Of a DNA stretch of 59,636 nt, positions 9,358 to 19,555 are shown one piece after another. The position numbers and the translations under genes were made by a program. The notes beneath the pieces were generated by a model. It was not told the DNA's origin and did not search any database. It saw only the letters and a program-made list of their open reading frames with translations. The stretch lies in contig NZ_JAENIL010000048.1 of assembly GCF_016595505.1 (NCBI RefSeq), positions 1 to 59,636 on the forward strand, given 5' to 3'. Position 1 is the stretch's first letter; every line of letters starts with the position of its first letter. Source of the DNA: Pelagicoccus mobilis (GTDB taxonomy: Bacteria > Verrucomicrobiota > Verrucomicrobiia > Opitutales > Opitutaceae).

Positions 9358-11472
9358 ATGGCAGCACAAAACGGAAACCTCGCATCCTCAGACAACGCTC
9401 AAGACGGCTTCGACTCCATCCCTCAGGAGATCCTCGACCGCCTCACACGGGTCGATATGCCAAACGTAAAAGACATCCCCGCGTCCAAAGATACAATCGA
9501 GGTCGCAGGCGCCACCATCCCTACCTACAGGTGCGAAACACTCGTTCTTGGCAGCGGCGCGGCGGGGATGAGAGCAGCCGTTGAATTGAAGCGCCGCCAG
9601 ATCGACGTCCTCGTCGCAAGCACCGGCCTCTTCGCAGGCACCTCGGCCTGCTCCGGATCCGACAAGCAGACACTCTATACCGCCAGCACCGACTACAAGG
9701 GCGACAACTTCCTCAAATACGCCGAAGGTCTCTGCTCAGGCGGCGCCATGAATTTTTCGACAGCCTACGTCGAAGCCGTCGGATCAATCGACGCCCTAGG
9801 AGGATTACAGTTCATGGGCCTCCCCCTCCCACATGACGACCAAGGCGCTATCCTTCGCTACCAGACCGACCACGACGAAGCTGGCCGCGCCACGAGCTGC
9901 GGACCACGCACCTCCAAGCTCATGGTCAAAGTCCTCTTCGACGAGGCCATCACACTCGGCATGCGCATACTTTCTGGCTGCAGCGGACTCAAAATCATCA
10001 AACAAAGCACCAGCGGCGAAGAACGAGTCGTCGGCGTTCTGGCCGCTCATCGTTCCGAAAAGCGAAATCCCTACGGGTTCATCTTCATCCAGTGCGAGGA
10101 CCTAGTAATCGCTACCGGGGGACCGGGCGAACTCTACCGCGACAGCGTCTACCCACACCACTGCCATGGCGGACTTGGCATAGCTCTCGAAGCAGGCGTT
10201 GAACTCTGCAATCTCACCGAAAGCCAATTCGGAATCGGCACCCCTCGCACAACGTTCCCTTGGAACCTCTCAGGCACCTACGTGCAGGTTATGCCCCGAG
10301 TGTATTCAGTCGACGAAGACGGAAACGAAATCAACTTCCTCGCCAACTACTACCGCACCACTCGGGAGATGGTATCCAATACATTCCGCAAAGGATACCA
10401 ATGGCCATTCCACTCCACTCGCATGCTCGACTACGGCTCTAGCCTTTTCGATCTCGCCGTATTCCTCGAGCAGAAAGCCGGCCGCAAAGTCTTCCTCGAC
10501 TTCCTCAAAAATCCGGACCCCGTCAATCCCGACGAACAATTCTCACTCGAGGACCTCGATTCCGACGTCCGTGACTACCTCGAAAACAACGAAGCCCTCT
10601 ACGACCTCCCGATCGACCGCCTTCGCCGCATGAACCCGCTCGCTATCGAGCTCTACCGCATGCATGGCACCGACCTCTGCAAAGAACCGCTCGAGTTCGC
10701 CATGAACAATCAGCACATGAACGGCGGCATCCTCATCGACGACTGGGGTAAAACGAACCTCAGAGGCTGCTACTCCGTGGGCGAAGCCGCCGGCAGCCAT
10801 GGCGTGACCCGTCCCGGAGGCGCCGCCCTCAATTCCGGCCAGGTCTTCGGTAAACGCGTCGCGGTCGCCATCAAGCGATCCAGCCTCAACAAAACCTCTG
10901 CAGAATTGGATACGAGCGACCTCCAAGATCAACTCTCAGTCGCCCTTTCAGAAGCCGCCTCCTTCGTCGGGTCACCAACAGGCAAATCCACCAACGAGAT
11001 CAAAACCGAGATCCAAGCCCGCATGAGCGATCGCGCTGGCATCATTTGCACAGCCGACGAAGTCTCCCAAGCCCTCTCCGACGCCCGAGCCCTACGATGC
11101 CTCGTCCAAGAGCAAGGCATCACCGTAAACTCGCCCTCGCTCGTTGGCAGCGCCATCCGCTGGAAGCAAATGGCCAATGTCTCCGAGGCAGTCCTCACCG
11201 CTCTCGACCACTATATCCAAAACGGCGGCGGCAGTCGCGGGGCTCGCGCCATCTGCACCCCAGCTGGCGACGATTGCCCACAGGCCAAGACAGAAGACCT
11301 AAGCCGCTTCCGATTCAAAACAGAGCAGGACAAGGACAAAGCCCTCAAAATCTGTATCAGACAAAATGGCGACCAATTCGAAGTCCGCGAACAAAGCGTT
11401 GACCTAAGCCCCACCGTCGAACGCGAGTTCTTCGAAAAAGGCTGGGGCCCTTACCTGATAAAAGAAGGCTAG
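9358..11472 (+). CDS. FAD-dependent oxidoreductase of the SdhA/FrdA/NadB flavoprotein superfamily
   Basis: This 704-aa protein has a dinucleotide-binding loop LVLGSGAAGMRAA (about residues 62-74), a long FAD_binding_2 body, and the late family motif region GCYSVGEAAGSHGVTRPGGA followed by ALNSGQ, where FAD and the dicarboxylate active site meet. The ~60-residue N-terminal extension ahead of the FAD loop is polar and not a clear signal peptide. Relatives oxidise or reduce succinate, fumarate, aspartate or adenylylsulfate. No iron-sulfur or membrane-anchor subunit follows, so the substrate is unknown. It is convergent with the ThuA-like gene; the two share a CTAG in which both stop codons lie. 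Confidence 0.8.
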   Translation: MAAQNGNLASSDNAQDGFDSIPQEILDRLTRVDMPNVKDIPASKDTIEVAGATIPTYRCETLVLGSGAAGMRAAVELKRRQIDVLVASTGLFAGTSACSGSDKQTLYTASTDYKGDNFLKYAEGLCSGGAMNFSTAYVEAVGSIDALGGLQFMGLPLPHDDQGAILRYQTDHDEAGRATSCGPRTSKLMVKVLFDEAITLGMRILSGCSGLKIIKQSTSGEERVVGVLAAHRSEKRNPYGFIFIQCEDLVIATGGPGELYRDSVYPHHCHGGLGIALEAGVELCNLTESQFGIGTPRTTFPWNLSGTYVQVMPRVYSVDEDGNEINFLANYYRTTREMVSNTFRKGYQWPFHSTRMLDYGSSLFDLAVFLEQKAGRKVFLDFLKNPDPVNPDEQFSLEDLDSDVRDYLENNEALYDLPIDRLRRMNPLAIELYRMHGTDLCKEPLEFAMNNQHMNGGILIDDWGKTNLRGCYSVGEAAGSHGVTRPGGAALNSGQVFGKRVAVAIKRSSLNKTSAELDTSDLQDQLSVALSEAASFVGSPTGKSTNEIKTEIQARMSDRAGIICTADEVSQALSDARALRCLVQEQGITVNSPSLVGSAIRWKQMANVSEAVLTALDHYIQNGGGSRGARAICTPAGDDCPQAKTEDLSRFRFKTEQDKDKALKICIRQNGDQFEVREQSVDLSPTVEREFFEKGWGPYLIKEG

Positions 11473-12317
11473 CGGACACTCGTCTTTTCCGAACTCGGGA
11501 AATCCGCTGGAACGTCGCGAGTGACGCTTCCAGTCGCCGCCCATTCGAGACCTCGGTAGAGGGTTTCAATAAAACCGGCACACTTCATAGCCAGCGGGGT
11601 TTCAGTATCATCCGCTCCCACATGGCCCAGAGTGGTGTGAAAAACACGTCCTTCGCCAAAATCGATCGCCATCAGCATCGGCTCGTGCTCTCCGGTCCCG
11701 TTCTCGATTTCCGGTCCAGCAATAGCGGTCGCCAACACCGTTAAGTTCTTCGCCGGCCCTCTCAAACAGCTGTACTGTTCGTCGATCGCATGCAGCCAAC
11801 TCGCAGGCAACCCCTTCATAACCGGGTGCTTCGGAGCACGCGTTTCTACCTGAAACTCAAAGGCATCCGGATGCATCGCTCCCGCCGACGCATCGTCCAA
11901 AACCATCTCGCCATCCCGCCAACGCACCATAGAGCCAACGCTCTCGTCTCGATCTCCCCAGCCACCGACACCGATCATCTCGTTAAACTCAACCCAGTTC
12001 GGAAACGCGTTGTCCGCCGCGTGAAAGGCCACCACTCCACCTCCTCCACGCACGTAGTCGACAAAGGCCGACTTAACATCCTCGGCCCACTCATCCCCCT
12101 CGTAGTCGAGAAGGATCACGTCGTAGTCGCCCCAGTTCGGGCTGAACTCCGAAAAGTCCTCCCCGGCTGACGGCGATACAATCGTATCCAATTCAAAAAT
12201 ACTTTCGTCCTCAACCACCGAGGCAAGAGCTCGGCTACTGACCTTCCAATTATGCCACTGATTGGACTGTCCAGTTAAGAGGAGAACCTTGATTCGGGGA
12301 GAATTCGCTACTTCCAT
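11469..12317 (-). CDS. ThuA-like domain protein
   Basis: The 282-aa protein matches the ThuA family, a glutamine-amidotransferase-like fold: KVLLLTGQ near the N-terminus, [28 protein letters not shown] and the late [11 protein letters not shown]. In Verrucomicrobiota and Planctomycetes this domain is common in sugar-utilisation regions and is proposed to act on trehalose or related disaccharides; the reaction is not settled. No signal peptide is seen after the ATG at 12317. That start is chosen because the 40 upstream codons overlap the divergent purE promoter region and are not conserved-looking. It overlaps the flavoprotein gene tail to tail by 4 bp. Confidence 0.83.
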   Translation of the reverse strand: MEVANSPRIKVLLLTGQSNQWHNWKVSSRALASVVEDESIFELDTIVSPSAGEDFSEFSPNWGDYDVILLDYEGDEWAEDVKSAFVDYVRGGGGVVAFHAADNAFPNWVEFNEMIGVGGWGDRDESVGSMVRWRDGEMVLDDASAGAMHPDAFEFQVETRAPKHPVMKGLPASWLHAIDEQYSCLRGPAKNLTVLATAIAGPEIENGTGEHEPMLMAIDFGEGRVFHTTLGHVGADDTETPLAMKCAGFIETLYRGLEWAATGSVTRDVPADFPSSEKTSVR

Positions 12318-12468
12318 AGTACGTGTCGGGATAATGGCTCGCACGCTAGTCATCTCGCTCCATTCGGACCAGCAATTTGTCGCCAAATTCCATAGAGAGA
12401 GCGGCCCCGCTTTTAACCTTGCCCGAGCGCTACTCAAAATACTTATTCAAGCCTCCTCGCACAAAGCC

Positions 12469-12960
12469 ATGTCAGAAGAAACACCACTCGTCGGAATCAT
12501 AATGGGCAGCAACTCCGATTGGCCCACCCTCAAGGCAGCCGCCGAAGTCCTCGAAGACTTCGGAGTCCCTTACAAGGCTGAGGTCGTCTCAGCTCACCGC
12601 ACTCCCGAGAAGATGTACGACTACGCCAAGACCGCCAAAGCACGCGGCCTCAAGTGCATCATAGCTGGAGCTGGTGGAGCAGCCCACCTACCAGGAATGG
12701 TCTCCGCCCTCACGACTCTCCCCGTGCTAGGAATCCCTGTAGAGTCTAAGTCCTTGAAGGGCATGGACTCACTCCTCTCCATCGTGCAAATGCCCGGCGG
12801 TATCCCAACGGCCACATTCGCGATCGGAGCTCCTGGAGCCAAAAACGCCGCTCTCTACGCCGTCTCCATCCTCGCCACTTCCAACGACGAGCTCGGCGAA
12901 AAGCTCGAGGACTACCGCGAGCAACTCAAAGCCAAAGTCGACGCCATGGAGCTCGACTAA
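12469..12960 (+). CDS. purE: N5-carboxyaminoimidazole ribonucleotide mutase
   Basis: PurE converts N5-CAIR to CAIR in purine synthesis. The 163-aa class I protein has the family motifs [19 protein letters not shown] and [10 protein letters not shown] with [21 protein letters not shown] downstream. The start is the ATG at 12469; the frame is open for 69 codons upstream, but that part overlaps the divergent ThuA-like gene and has no conserved sequence. purK follows after 111 bp, so the two steps that bypass direct carboxylation lie together. Confidence 0.97.
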   Translation: MSEETPLVGIIMGSNSDWPTLKAAAEVLEDFGVPYKAEVVSAHRTPEKMYDYAKTAKARGLKCIIAGAGGAAHLPGMVSALTTLPVLGIPVESKSLKGMDSLLSIVQMPGGIPTATFAIGAPGAKNAALYAVSILATSNDELGEKLEDYREQLKAKVDAMELD

Positions 12961-13071
12961 GCCTTGAAACACTTAGAAGCCGCTCGCTAAACACCAAACA
13001 CATTCAACAGATTATCTGAGCCATTCTGTGTAATCTGTGGTTAAAAAACTCTCAACTCGCTCGGTACACAA

Positions 13072-14196
13072 ATGATAGCACCCGGTTCCACTATCGGCAT
13101 CCTCGGCGGAGGCCAACTCGGTCGCATGACAGGGCAAGCAGCCCGCTCTCTCGGTTACGGTTTCGTTGTTTACGAACCACAGGACCGCTGCCCGGCGGGA
13201 CATGTAGCCGACTTGGAAATCAACTCCAAGTACTCGGATCAATCTGCTCTCGATCTCCTCGCGAAATCCTCCGACGTAGTCACCTACGAGTTCGAAAACG
13301 TCCCAAGCGAGGCAACCCAAGAGCTAAAGGAGAAGATCGCTCTCCACCCGCGTCCCGAGATTCTGCACATCTGCCAGAACCGCGAACGCGAAAAGAATTT
13401 CCTGCGCGACAACGGGATTCCATGCGCCCCTTTCGCCATCATCGACTCCCTCGAAGACCTCGAGAAAGCGCTCGCTGAAATCGGCACACCCTCCGTCCTC
13501 AAGACCGCTGCCTTCGGGTACGACGGTAAAGGACAGCTAAAAATCAGTAGCGAAAATCCGGATACTGCCGCAATCTGGAAGGAATTCGGTGAACACCGCG
13601 CTGTCCTCGAAGGCTGGATGGATTTCTCTATGGAAATCTCGGTCATGGTCGCTGCCAATGAACAAGGTGAAGTCTCCACTTTCCCAGTAGCTGAGAACAT
13701 CCACACCAACCACATTCTCGACTACTCGATCATCCCTGCTCGCATCTCGCCAGAGCTTCGCGAAAAAGCCGAAGAACTCGCCAAGGAAATCGCTCAAAAG
13801 CTTGGATTGGTCGGCCTGCTCGGCGTTGAACTCTTCGTCTTGAAGGACGGAACACTCGCCGTAAACGAGCTCGCCCCTCGTCCGCACAACTCAGGGCACT
13901 ACACGATCGACGCTTGCGTCACTTCCCAATTCGAACAATTCGTACGCGCCGTCTGCGGACTCCCTCTAGGTTCGACCGAACTGCTCAGCCCAGTCACTAT
14001 GGTTAATATCCTAGGCGACGCCTGGACTGGCCGCGCTCCTGACTTTGCCGAACTTCTCAAACACCCGGAAGCAAAGCTTCACCTCTACGGAAAAGCCCAA
14101 GCACGCCCCGGACGAAAGATGGGCCACTTCTGCGTCCTCGGCGAAACAGCTGACGCTTCTTACGAGAAAGCAAAAGAGCTCAAAGCGAAGCTATAA
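13072..14196 (+). CDS. purK: N5-carboxyaminoimidazole ribonucleotide synthase
   Basis: PurK is the ATP-grasp enzyme that makes N5-CAIR from AIR, bicarbonate and ATP, handing its product to PurE. The 374-aa protein has the N-terminal GILGGGQLGRM loop, an ATP-grasp core (VLKTAAFGYDGKGQ, and NELAPRPHNSGHYTID for metal binding) and normal length. It follows purE. The 111-bp gap contains a repeat-like motif (see findings), so it is not a tight operon. A hairpin repeat lies just past the stop codon. Confidence 0.97.
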   Translation: MIAPGSTIGILGGGQLGRMTGQAARSLGYGFVVYEPQDRCPAGHVADLEINSKYSDQSALDLLAKSSDVVTYEFENVPSEATQELKEKIALHPRPEILHICQNREREKNFLRDNGIPCAPFAIIDSLEDLEKALAEIGTPSVLKTAAFGYDGKGQLKISSENPDTAAIWKEFGEHRAVLEGWMDFSMEISVMVAANEQGEVSTFPVAENIHTNHILDYSIIPARISPELREKAEELAKEIAQKLGLVGLLGVELFVLKDGTLAVNELAPRPHNSGHYTIDACVTSQFEQFVRAVCGLPLGSTELLSPVTMVNILGDAWTGRAPDFAELLKHPEAKLHLYGKAQARPGRKMGHFCVLGETADASYEKAKELKAKL

Positions 14197-14200
14197 ACCA

Positions 14201-14224
14201 GGAGGGCAATGCTCCGTCATTGCC
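14201..14224. repeat. Short palindromic repeat, copy 1
   Basis: This 24-nt unit, GGAGGGCAATGCTCCG followed by TCATTGCC, lies 4 bp past the purK stop codon. It folds as GGCAATG/CATTGCC around CTCCGT. A second copy lies at 39786-39809 with two differences that keep the pairing. Confidence 0.6.
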
Positions 14225-14285
14225 AACAACCTAAAAACAAAGCACCCAACTTGACACTAAATCCTACGTTCGTAGGATTTAAGTC

Positions 14286-15227
14286 ATGAAGTTGTTGCCC
14301 CTCCTGCTCCCCGCCCTTCTGACACTTCACCTCGCTGCTGCTCCAGACTTCCATCCACCTAGCGTTGTCAAGCAGCTCGAAGCGGTCGGTCCGACCGACG
14401 AATTCACACCAACAGAGCGTATTCTCTTCCTAGATACCGAAGAGTTCACAACAATCCCCGACCCCGGCCCCATCGATTGGCTATCCAGCCATATCGAACG
14501 CGGCCAAACCTGCTCTCGCTTTTTACAAGAAGACTACGCGAAGCCCACCGACTCGACGTACCTATACCTGCAACCAATCGGTGTTAGCGATCTCCCAATC
14601 GAATTCCAGGAACTTCTAATCAAATACTGTAGCGCCTTTTTCGATACTAAGGTCAAGCTGCTAGAAACGATGCCTATAGACACTCGGCTCATTTCGACCC
14701 GCATCAATCAATTCACTGGGAAACGCCAACTGAACGCAGCGGACATACTCGAAGTTCTGAAAGTGCAAAAACCGAACGACGCGTACGCCGTCATCGCATT
14801 TACCACCACCGACCTCTACCCGCAGGAAACGTGGAACTTCGTTTTCGGCCTAGCCAATCTCCGCGAAAGCGTCGGCGTCTTTAGTATCGCCCGCTATGGC
14901 AATCTCGCCAGCGAACCCAAATTGTACACGGAACGGGCCTTGAAAGTCATGACCCACGAAATCGGGCACATGTACGGGATCAAACACTGCATCTACTACC
15001 ACTGCCTTATGAACGGCTCGAACCATTTAGAGGAAACAGACGCCGCCCCGATGCACCTCTGCCCGGTTTGTCTGCGAAAGCTCGATCTCTCGGTGAAGCC
15101 GGATCACCTCATGCGCTACACCCGTCTGAAAAAGATCTACCAGCATGAAAACCTAGAGCCCCCAGCCGAGTTCACCAAAAAGCGAGTCCGCAAACTGATA
15201 TCATCCAGCTTGGAAAGCAGTCTATGA
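14286..15227 (+). CDS. Secreted archaemetzincin-type zinc metalloprotease (peptidase M54)
   Basis: The 313-aa protein has a signal peptide ([17 protein letters not shown]) and the complete archaemetzincin zinc signature: H224-E-I-G-H228, then H234, C235, C240 and a C259-P-V-C262 pair. These supply the catalytic zinc with three histidines and a structural zinc with four cysteines. The family is best known from archaea and vertebrates, where it cuts short peptides; bacterial members are scattered. The export signal suggests periplasmic or extracellular action. The 55-bp gap to the helicase gene is too loose to imply a joint function. Confidence 0.88.
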   Translation: MKLLPLLLPALLTLHLAAAPDFHPPSVVKQLEAVGPTDEFTPTERILFLDTEEFTTIPDPGPIDWLSSHIERGQTCSRFLQEDYAKPTDSTYLYLQPIGVSDLPIEFQELLIKYCSAFFDTKVKLLETMPIDTRLISTRINQFTGKRQLNAADILEVLKVQKPNDAYAVIAFTTTDLYPQETWNFVFGLANLRESVGVFSIARYGNLASEPKLYTERALKVMTHEIGHMYGIKHCIYYHCLMNGSNHLEETDAAPMHLCPVCLRKLDLSVKPDHLMRYTRLKKIYQHENLEPPAEFTKKRVRKLISSSLESSL

Positions 15228-15282
15228 TCGGAAATTTCTCCCTTCACTCTTTCGCAATCCCTCTCCAATCTCCGCGGCTTTC

Positions 15283-17844
15283 ATGCCGTACCCTCTCGAG
15301 CCAGTCACCGATACCAAAGATCCGGACGTTCTTCTAGAACGCTTCCTCGAGTACACCCTCGAAAAAGGTATAGAGCTCTACCCCGCCCAGGAGGAGGCCA
15401 TACTCGAGATCTTCGCCGGCAAACACGTGATCCTCAACACCCCCACCGGGTCCGGCAAATCGCTCGTGGCAGCTGCTCAGCACTTCTATTCGGCATCGCT
15501 TGGACGTCGCTCGGTCTACACCTGCCCAATCAAGGCACTGGTAAACGAAAAGTTCCTCGCTCTCTGCCGCGACTTCGGCCCGGACAACGTGGGCATGATG
15601 ACGGGTGATGCCTCCGTCAACCGCGATGCTCCCATTCTTTGCTGTACCGCGGAGATTCTCTCAAACATCGCCCTGCGTGATGGAGAGAAGGCCCGAGTTC
15701 ACGATGTAATCATGGACGAGTTCCACTACTACTCGGACCACGAACGCGGTGTCGCTTGGCAAACGCCCCTCCTCACTCTACCACATGCCCAATTTCTTCT
15801 GATCTCAGCTACCCTCGGCGATACCGCCTTTTTCTCTCGCGGACTCGAGGACCTGACCGGCAAGGAATGCGTAACCGTATCCAGCCAAGAACGACCAGTT
15901 CCACTCGAGTTTACTTATGAGGAGTCCACTCTCGTCGAAGCCCTCGAGGATCTGAAAAAGGAAAACAAGCTTCCCGTCTACATCGTCCACTTCACGCAAA
16001 AGGCCGCATCCGACACCGCCCAAAACCTGCTCTCGCTGAACGTCCTCACCAAAGAGGAAAAAGCGATCCTCAAGGAAGAGCTAAAAGGCGTCGAGTTCAC
16101 CAGTCCTTTTGGTAAAGAGATCAAAAAATTCCTGCTCGCCGGCATTGGACTCCACCACGCCGGCCTCCTTCCCAAGTACCGTGTGCTTGTGGAAAAGTTC
16201 GCCCAGAAAGGACTTCTTAAATTCATCTGCGGCACAGATACGCTTGGAGTCGGAGTCAATGTTCCGATCCGCTCGGTTCTCTTCACTCAGCTCTGCAAGT
16301 ACGGCGGCCGCAAGACCTCCATTCTTTCAGTGCGCGACTTCCATCAGATCTCAGGTCGGGCAGGACGAAAAGGGTATGACAACGTTGGATACGTCGTCTC
16401 ACTTGCCCCAGAACACGTTGTCGAAAACAAGCGAGCTGAAACTCGAGCTGGAAACGACGCGAAAAAGAAACGTAAGATCGTCAAAAAGAAGCCACCCGCC
16501 CGTGGCTACGTCCAGTGGGACGAGGAAACCTACAAGAAACTCCAAGCCTCCAAACCGGAGCAGCTCGAGTCTCGCTTCAAGGTTTCCCACGGCATGCTGC
16601 TAAACGTGCTCAGCCGCGAAGGTGATGGGTGTCGCGCCATGCGAAACCTCATCGACGATTGCCATAATTCCCCCGGCTCCAAACCCAAACTCCGCCGCCA
16701 AGCGTTCCAGCTTTTTCGTGCACTTGTCGAGCGGCAGATCATTGAAATCGCTCCTCCAGGGAGCGAGGGCCAGAAACTCACCGTTAACGTCGAACTCCAA
16801 GACGACTTCTCACTCAACCAGACGCTTTCCCTCTACTGTATCGACACACTTGAGCTGCTCGAGGAGAAGGATCCCGAGTACGCCCTGAAACTGCTCAGTC
16901 TAGCCGAGTCTATCGTCGAAAACCCCGACGCCATTCTTCGCAAGCAGCTCGACAAATTGAAAACCGACAAGGTCGCCGAGATGAAAGCTGCCGGCATCGA
17001 GTACGAGGAGCGCATGGAAAAACTCGAAGAGCTCGAGTACCCGAAACCGGAAGCCGAATTCATCTACGAAACCTTCAACGAGTTCGCACGCAACCACCCC
17101 TGGGTTGGTTCTGAAAACATCAAACCTAAGTCCATCGCCCGCGAGATGTTCGAGCGCTACAGCAGCTTCTCGGACTACATTAAGCTCTACGGACTCCAGC
17201 GTGCGGAAGGCCTCGTCCTCAGACACATCACGAACGTCTATCGCGTATTGACAAATACCATACCTGAAGGCTTCCGAGACGATCAAGTGGATGAGATGAT
17301 CATCTACTTTGAGCACCTCCTTCGCCACGTCGACTCCAGCCTGATCGACGAGTGGGAACTGATGCGCAACCCAGATTACCAGGCCAGCGACCTGGATGCC
17401 GATTCTCTTCCAGACTCTCCCCGAGCTATCGACATCACTCGCGACAAGTCGTCCTTTACTCGCCTGATTCGCAACGAGGTATTCCAATTCATCAGCATGC
17501 TCGCAGCAGGACGCTACAAGGACCTCGACGAGACCTACGACCTCACGCCCCTTTTTGCAGACACCCACGACGAAGCTCCGAAGTGGATGGATGTAGAGTT
17601 GGAGAATCGCATGAATGCATTCTACGACACCAGATCCTGGATACGCCTCGATCCGGCTGCTCGCAATAAGGAGCACACTCACATCAGCGAATCCGACGAC
17701 CGCCTCACCTGGACCGTCGAGCAAATGATAATCGATTCCGAAGAACTCAACGACTGGGCCCTCACAGTTACAGTCGACATCCCCGCCTCCAGCGAAAAAG
17801 AAAAAGTAGTCTTCCAACTCCAAAGCCTAAAACCAATCAGCTAG
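15283..17844 (+). CDS. Ski2-like superfamily II helicase with C-terminal DUF3516-type region
   Basis: The 853-aa protein starts with a Q-motif-like [11 protein letters not shown], the Walker A loop TPTGSGKS (K59), motif II DEFH (145-148) in [15 protein letters not shown] as motif III, and a second RecA domain with [12 protein letters not shown]-like and [11 protein letters not shown] motifs. The remaining ~400 residues match the C-terminal half of DUF3516 helicases, known mostly from actinobacteria. Ski2/Mtr4 relatives unwind RNA for decay or processing; the bacterial role of this subgroup is not established. A basic stretch of K and R near residues 390-405 sits at the domain junction. Confidence 0.88.
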   Translation: MPYPLEPVTDTKDPDVLLERFLEYTLEKGIELYPAQEEAILEIFAGKHVILNTPTGSGKSLVAAAQHFYSASLGRRSVYTCPIKALVNEKFLALCRDFGPDNVGMMTGDASVNRDAPILCCTAEILSNIALRDGEKARVHDVIMDEFHYYSDHERGVAWQTPLLTLPHAQFLLISATLGDTAFFSRGLEDLTGKECVTVSSQERPVPLEFTYEESTLVEALEDLKKENKLPVYIVHFTQKAASDTAQNLLSLNVLTKEEKAILKEELKGVEFTSPFGKEIKKFLLAGIGLHHAGLLPKYRVLVEKFAQKGLLKFICGTDTLGVGVNVPIRSVLFTQLCKYGGRKTSILSVRDFHQISGRAGRKGYDNVGYVVSLAPEHVVENKRAETRAGNDAKKKRKIVKKKPPARGYVQWDEETYKKLQASKPEQLESRFKVSHGMLLNVLSREGDGCRAMRNLIDDCHNSPGSKPKLRRQAFQLFRALVERQIIEIAPPGSEGQKLTVNVELQDDFSLNQTLSLYCIDTLELLEEKDPEYALKLLSLAESIVENPDAILRKQLDKLKTDKVAEMKAAGIEYEERMEKLEELEYPKPEAEFIYETFNEFARNHPWVGSENIKPKSIAREMFERYSSFSDYIKLYGLQRAEGLVLRHITNVYRVLTNTIPEGFRDDQVDEMIIYFEHLLRHVDSSLIDEWELMRNPDYQASDLDADSLPDSPRAIDITRDKSSFTRLIRNEVFQFISMLAAGRYKDLDETYDLTPLFADTHDEAPKWMDVELENRMNAFYDTRSWIRLDPAARNKEHTHISESDDRLTWTVEQMIIDSEELNDWALTVTVDIPASSEKEKVVFQLQSLKPIS

Positions 17845-17915
17845 CAGCCCACCACCCCGACCGCGAAACGCGCAACGTTGCATTTTTCACGGTCGACATG
17901 GCTCTATCGCCTACC

Positions 17916-17935
17916 TCCTCATTCTGAACTCTTAA
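17916..17935. repeat. Dispersed intergenic 20-mer, copy 1
   Basis: TCCTCATTCTGAACTCTTAA lies 16 bp before the ATG of the 163-aa unknown gene. A 19/20 match is at 44151-44170, again just upstream of a start codon. Confidence 0.5.
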
Positions 17936-17951
17936 CTCTTCATTCAGCTAA

Positions 17952-18443
17952 ATGCTTCCTGCCCTTTCCTACACTTCCCTAGAAGAATTTGAAGACGACT
18001 ACATCGAAGCTCTCGTTGAAGAGGCAGCCGATGTCGCAAGCGAGCACGTTTGGTGGAATCAGCCCTTCTCCCTCTCTGCCGACAAACGAAACCCAAACCT
18101 CCTCAGCGGGCTCACCAAACTCATGCACCGCTACATTGAGGACTCGACAGGAGAAGCTCGCAAAGTCGAATACCGTGACGACGTTCTCATGGGAGCCGTC
18201 GATACCCTAACACTTTTCGAGATGCTTGCCTTTCTCAGCAAAGAGCACGAGTTCACCTGGCAGGTTTTCATCCCGATCGAACCCCGCCCCAAACCGGTCG
18301 GCCGAATCATCGAAGGCGAGATCGAACCCAAGCTCTTCGAGTTGATCATGCCAGAAATCGACGCCCTCGAAATAACCGAGAAGGAACTAAACGATACCAA
18401 GCTGCATCAAACCCTTCGTGAAACGCATTTCCCTCAAAGGTAG
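17952..18443 (+). CDS. Conserved-looking protein of unknown function (163 aa)
   Basis: No family was recognised. The 163-aa protein is acidic and soluble, without signal peptide or membrane segment. An N-terminal helix-like acidic stretch (FEDDYIEALVEEAADVASEH) is followed by WWNQPF, a run of amphipathic helices and a beta-like segment (FTWQVFIPIEPRPKPVGRII). Codon use matches the neighbours and the frame is clean, so it is probably a real gene. It lies 107 bp after the helicase and 10 bp before the lipase. Confidence 0.72.
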   Translation: MLPALSYTSLEEFEDDYIEALVEEAADVASEHVWWNQPFSLSADKRNPNLLSGLTKLMHRYIEDSTGEARKVEYRDDVLMGAVDTLTLFEMLAFLSKEHEFTWQVFIPIEPRPKPVGRIIEGEIEPKLFELIMPEIDALEITEKELNDTKLHQTLRETHFPQR

Positions 18444-18453
18444 CGGCCATCGC

Positions 18454-19434
18454 ATGCCGGTCGAAGCCTTGGCGGAGACTGGTCCACAACGGCCATGGAG
18501 CGCTTTTTTGTTTTTCCTATTCACCCTCCAAGTTTCGCTCCTCGCTGCCCCTAGCGGCTCCCTTTCCCACGAAGCCCTTTTCGGCCCGAACAAATCATTC
18601 GATTACTTCGCCAAGAACAGCGAGCTCGTCACGGAAAGCCCCCGCCTCTTCTCAGCCGCAAACGCATCCATGCTCGCTCAATCCAGCATGCTCGCGTACG
18701 TAACCGAGCAGGATTTCATCACCGAGACGTTCGCTGAGATTGGATACGACTCCACAGAGTTCTTTGATAGAGAGGGTACCTTCGCCTACCTCGCCGAAGA
18801 CGAGCGCAACATCATCGTTAGCTTCAGAGGGACAGAGTCAGCGGACAGGATCGACTACCTTACTGACGCCCGCTTCATTCAAAAAGACTTCACCATACAC
18901 GGAAAAGCCCACTCCGGATTCATACTCGCGCTCTCAAAAGTAGAGAGCCAAATCCTGTACTCTATCAAAAAACGAACCTCCGACGCTCCCGACAAAAAGG
19001 TTTGGTTAACCGGACACAGTATGGGAGCGGCCCTAGCGACGCTCTTCGCCATCAAGTACCCGGAAGAGGTTGACGCCGTCTATGCGATCGGCAGTCCACG
19101 CACCGTAAACAAAGCACTCGCTCAACACTGGCACGAACGGCTGCCTCTGTTTCGGATCGTCAATAACAACGACCTCGTCACACGCGTCCCTAGTCCTCCT
19201 TTCTATCAACATATCGGTCCCACGTATTTTCTGACTTCGGAGGGACAACTCATCATCGATCCACCCAAAAGCCGTAAGTGGAAGGATCGACTCAAGGGTC
19301 ATGGCCAATTCGCAAGAAGGCTGATCGAGGAGCATTGGGCACAGGCAGATTTTTCCGCAATTCCCTCAGATTACTTTGTCGATCACTCTCCTCTGTTCTA
19401 CGTCGAAGCGCTACAAGCCCTCGCTTTAGAATAA
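18454..19434 (+). CDS. Secreted class 3 lipase (alpha/beta hydrolase)
   Basis: The 326-aa protein has the class 3 lipase core: IVSFRGTESADRIDYLTDA near residue 120, the nucleophile elbow GHSMGAALA with S189, VDAVYAIGSPR, and NNDLVTRVP with the likely catalytic aspartate. A hydrophobic segment (SAFLFFLFTLQVSLLAA) acts as signal peptide, so it is exported, with esters of lipids as the likely substrate. The first ~15 residues (PVEALAETGPQRPW) look like translated intergenic repeat rather than native protein. The ATG at 18454 is preferred over a GTG at 18418 that would overlap the previous gene. Confidence 0.85.
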   Translation: MPVEALAETGPQRPWSAFLFFLFTLQVSLLAAPSGSLSHEALFGPNKSFDYFAKNSELVTESPRLFSAANASMLAQSSMLAYVTEQDFITETFAEIGYDSTEFFDREGTFAYLAEDERNIIVSFRGTESADRIDYLTDARFIQKDFTIHGKAHSGFILALSKVESQILYSIKKRTSDAPDKKVWLTGHSMGAALATLFAIKYPEEVDAVYAIGSPRTVNKALAQHWHERLPLFRIVNNNDLVTRVPSPPFYQHIGPTYFLTSEGQLIIDPPKSRKWKDRLKGHGQFARRLIEEHWAQADFSAIPSDYFVDHSPLFYVEALQALALE

Positions 19435-19475
19435 ATTACAAATCGTTTGGAAGATCCTCCATCACGAAACGTAAA

Positions 19476-19493
19476 TTGCATGCAATATGCATG
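19476..19493. promoter_or_regulatory. Candidate operator: overlapping palindromes upstream of the agarase gene
   Basis: TTGCATGCAA (perfect palindrome, 19476-19485) overlaps ATGCAATATGCAT (perfect palindrome around T, 19480-19492), about 75 bp before the agarase start. The position and symmetry suit a dimeric regulator. A related ATATTGTATGCAA string lies over the start codon of the neighbouring beta-galactosidase-like gene on the minus strand. Confidence 0.4.
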
Positions 19494-19533
19494 TATTAAC
19501 TTGTGCGTAGCCGCTAGGTGGTTTCAGTTTTAA

Positions 19534-19555
19534 GATCCAATCAACGCATTGGATC
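19534..19555 (+). promoter_or_regulatory. Hairpin in the agarase 5' leader
   Basis: GATCCAAT and ATTGGATC form a perfect 8-bp stem with loop CAACGC, 10 bp before the ATG. It would sit next to the ribosome site and could tune translation or mRNA life. It has no T-run, so it is not a simple terminator. Confidence 0.45.

Noticed and set aside
12262-12468. Upstream extension of purE
   Set aside because: The 69 codons overlap the divergent ThuA-like gene and its promoter, and PurE proteins start at the conserved MGSNSD region.
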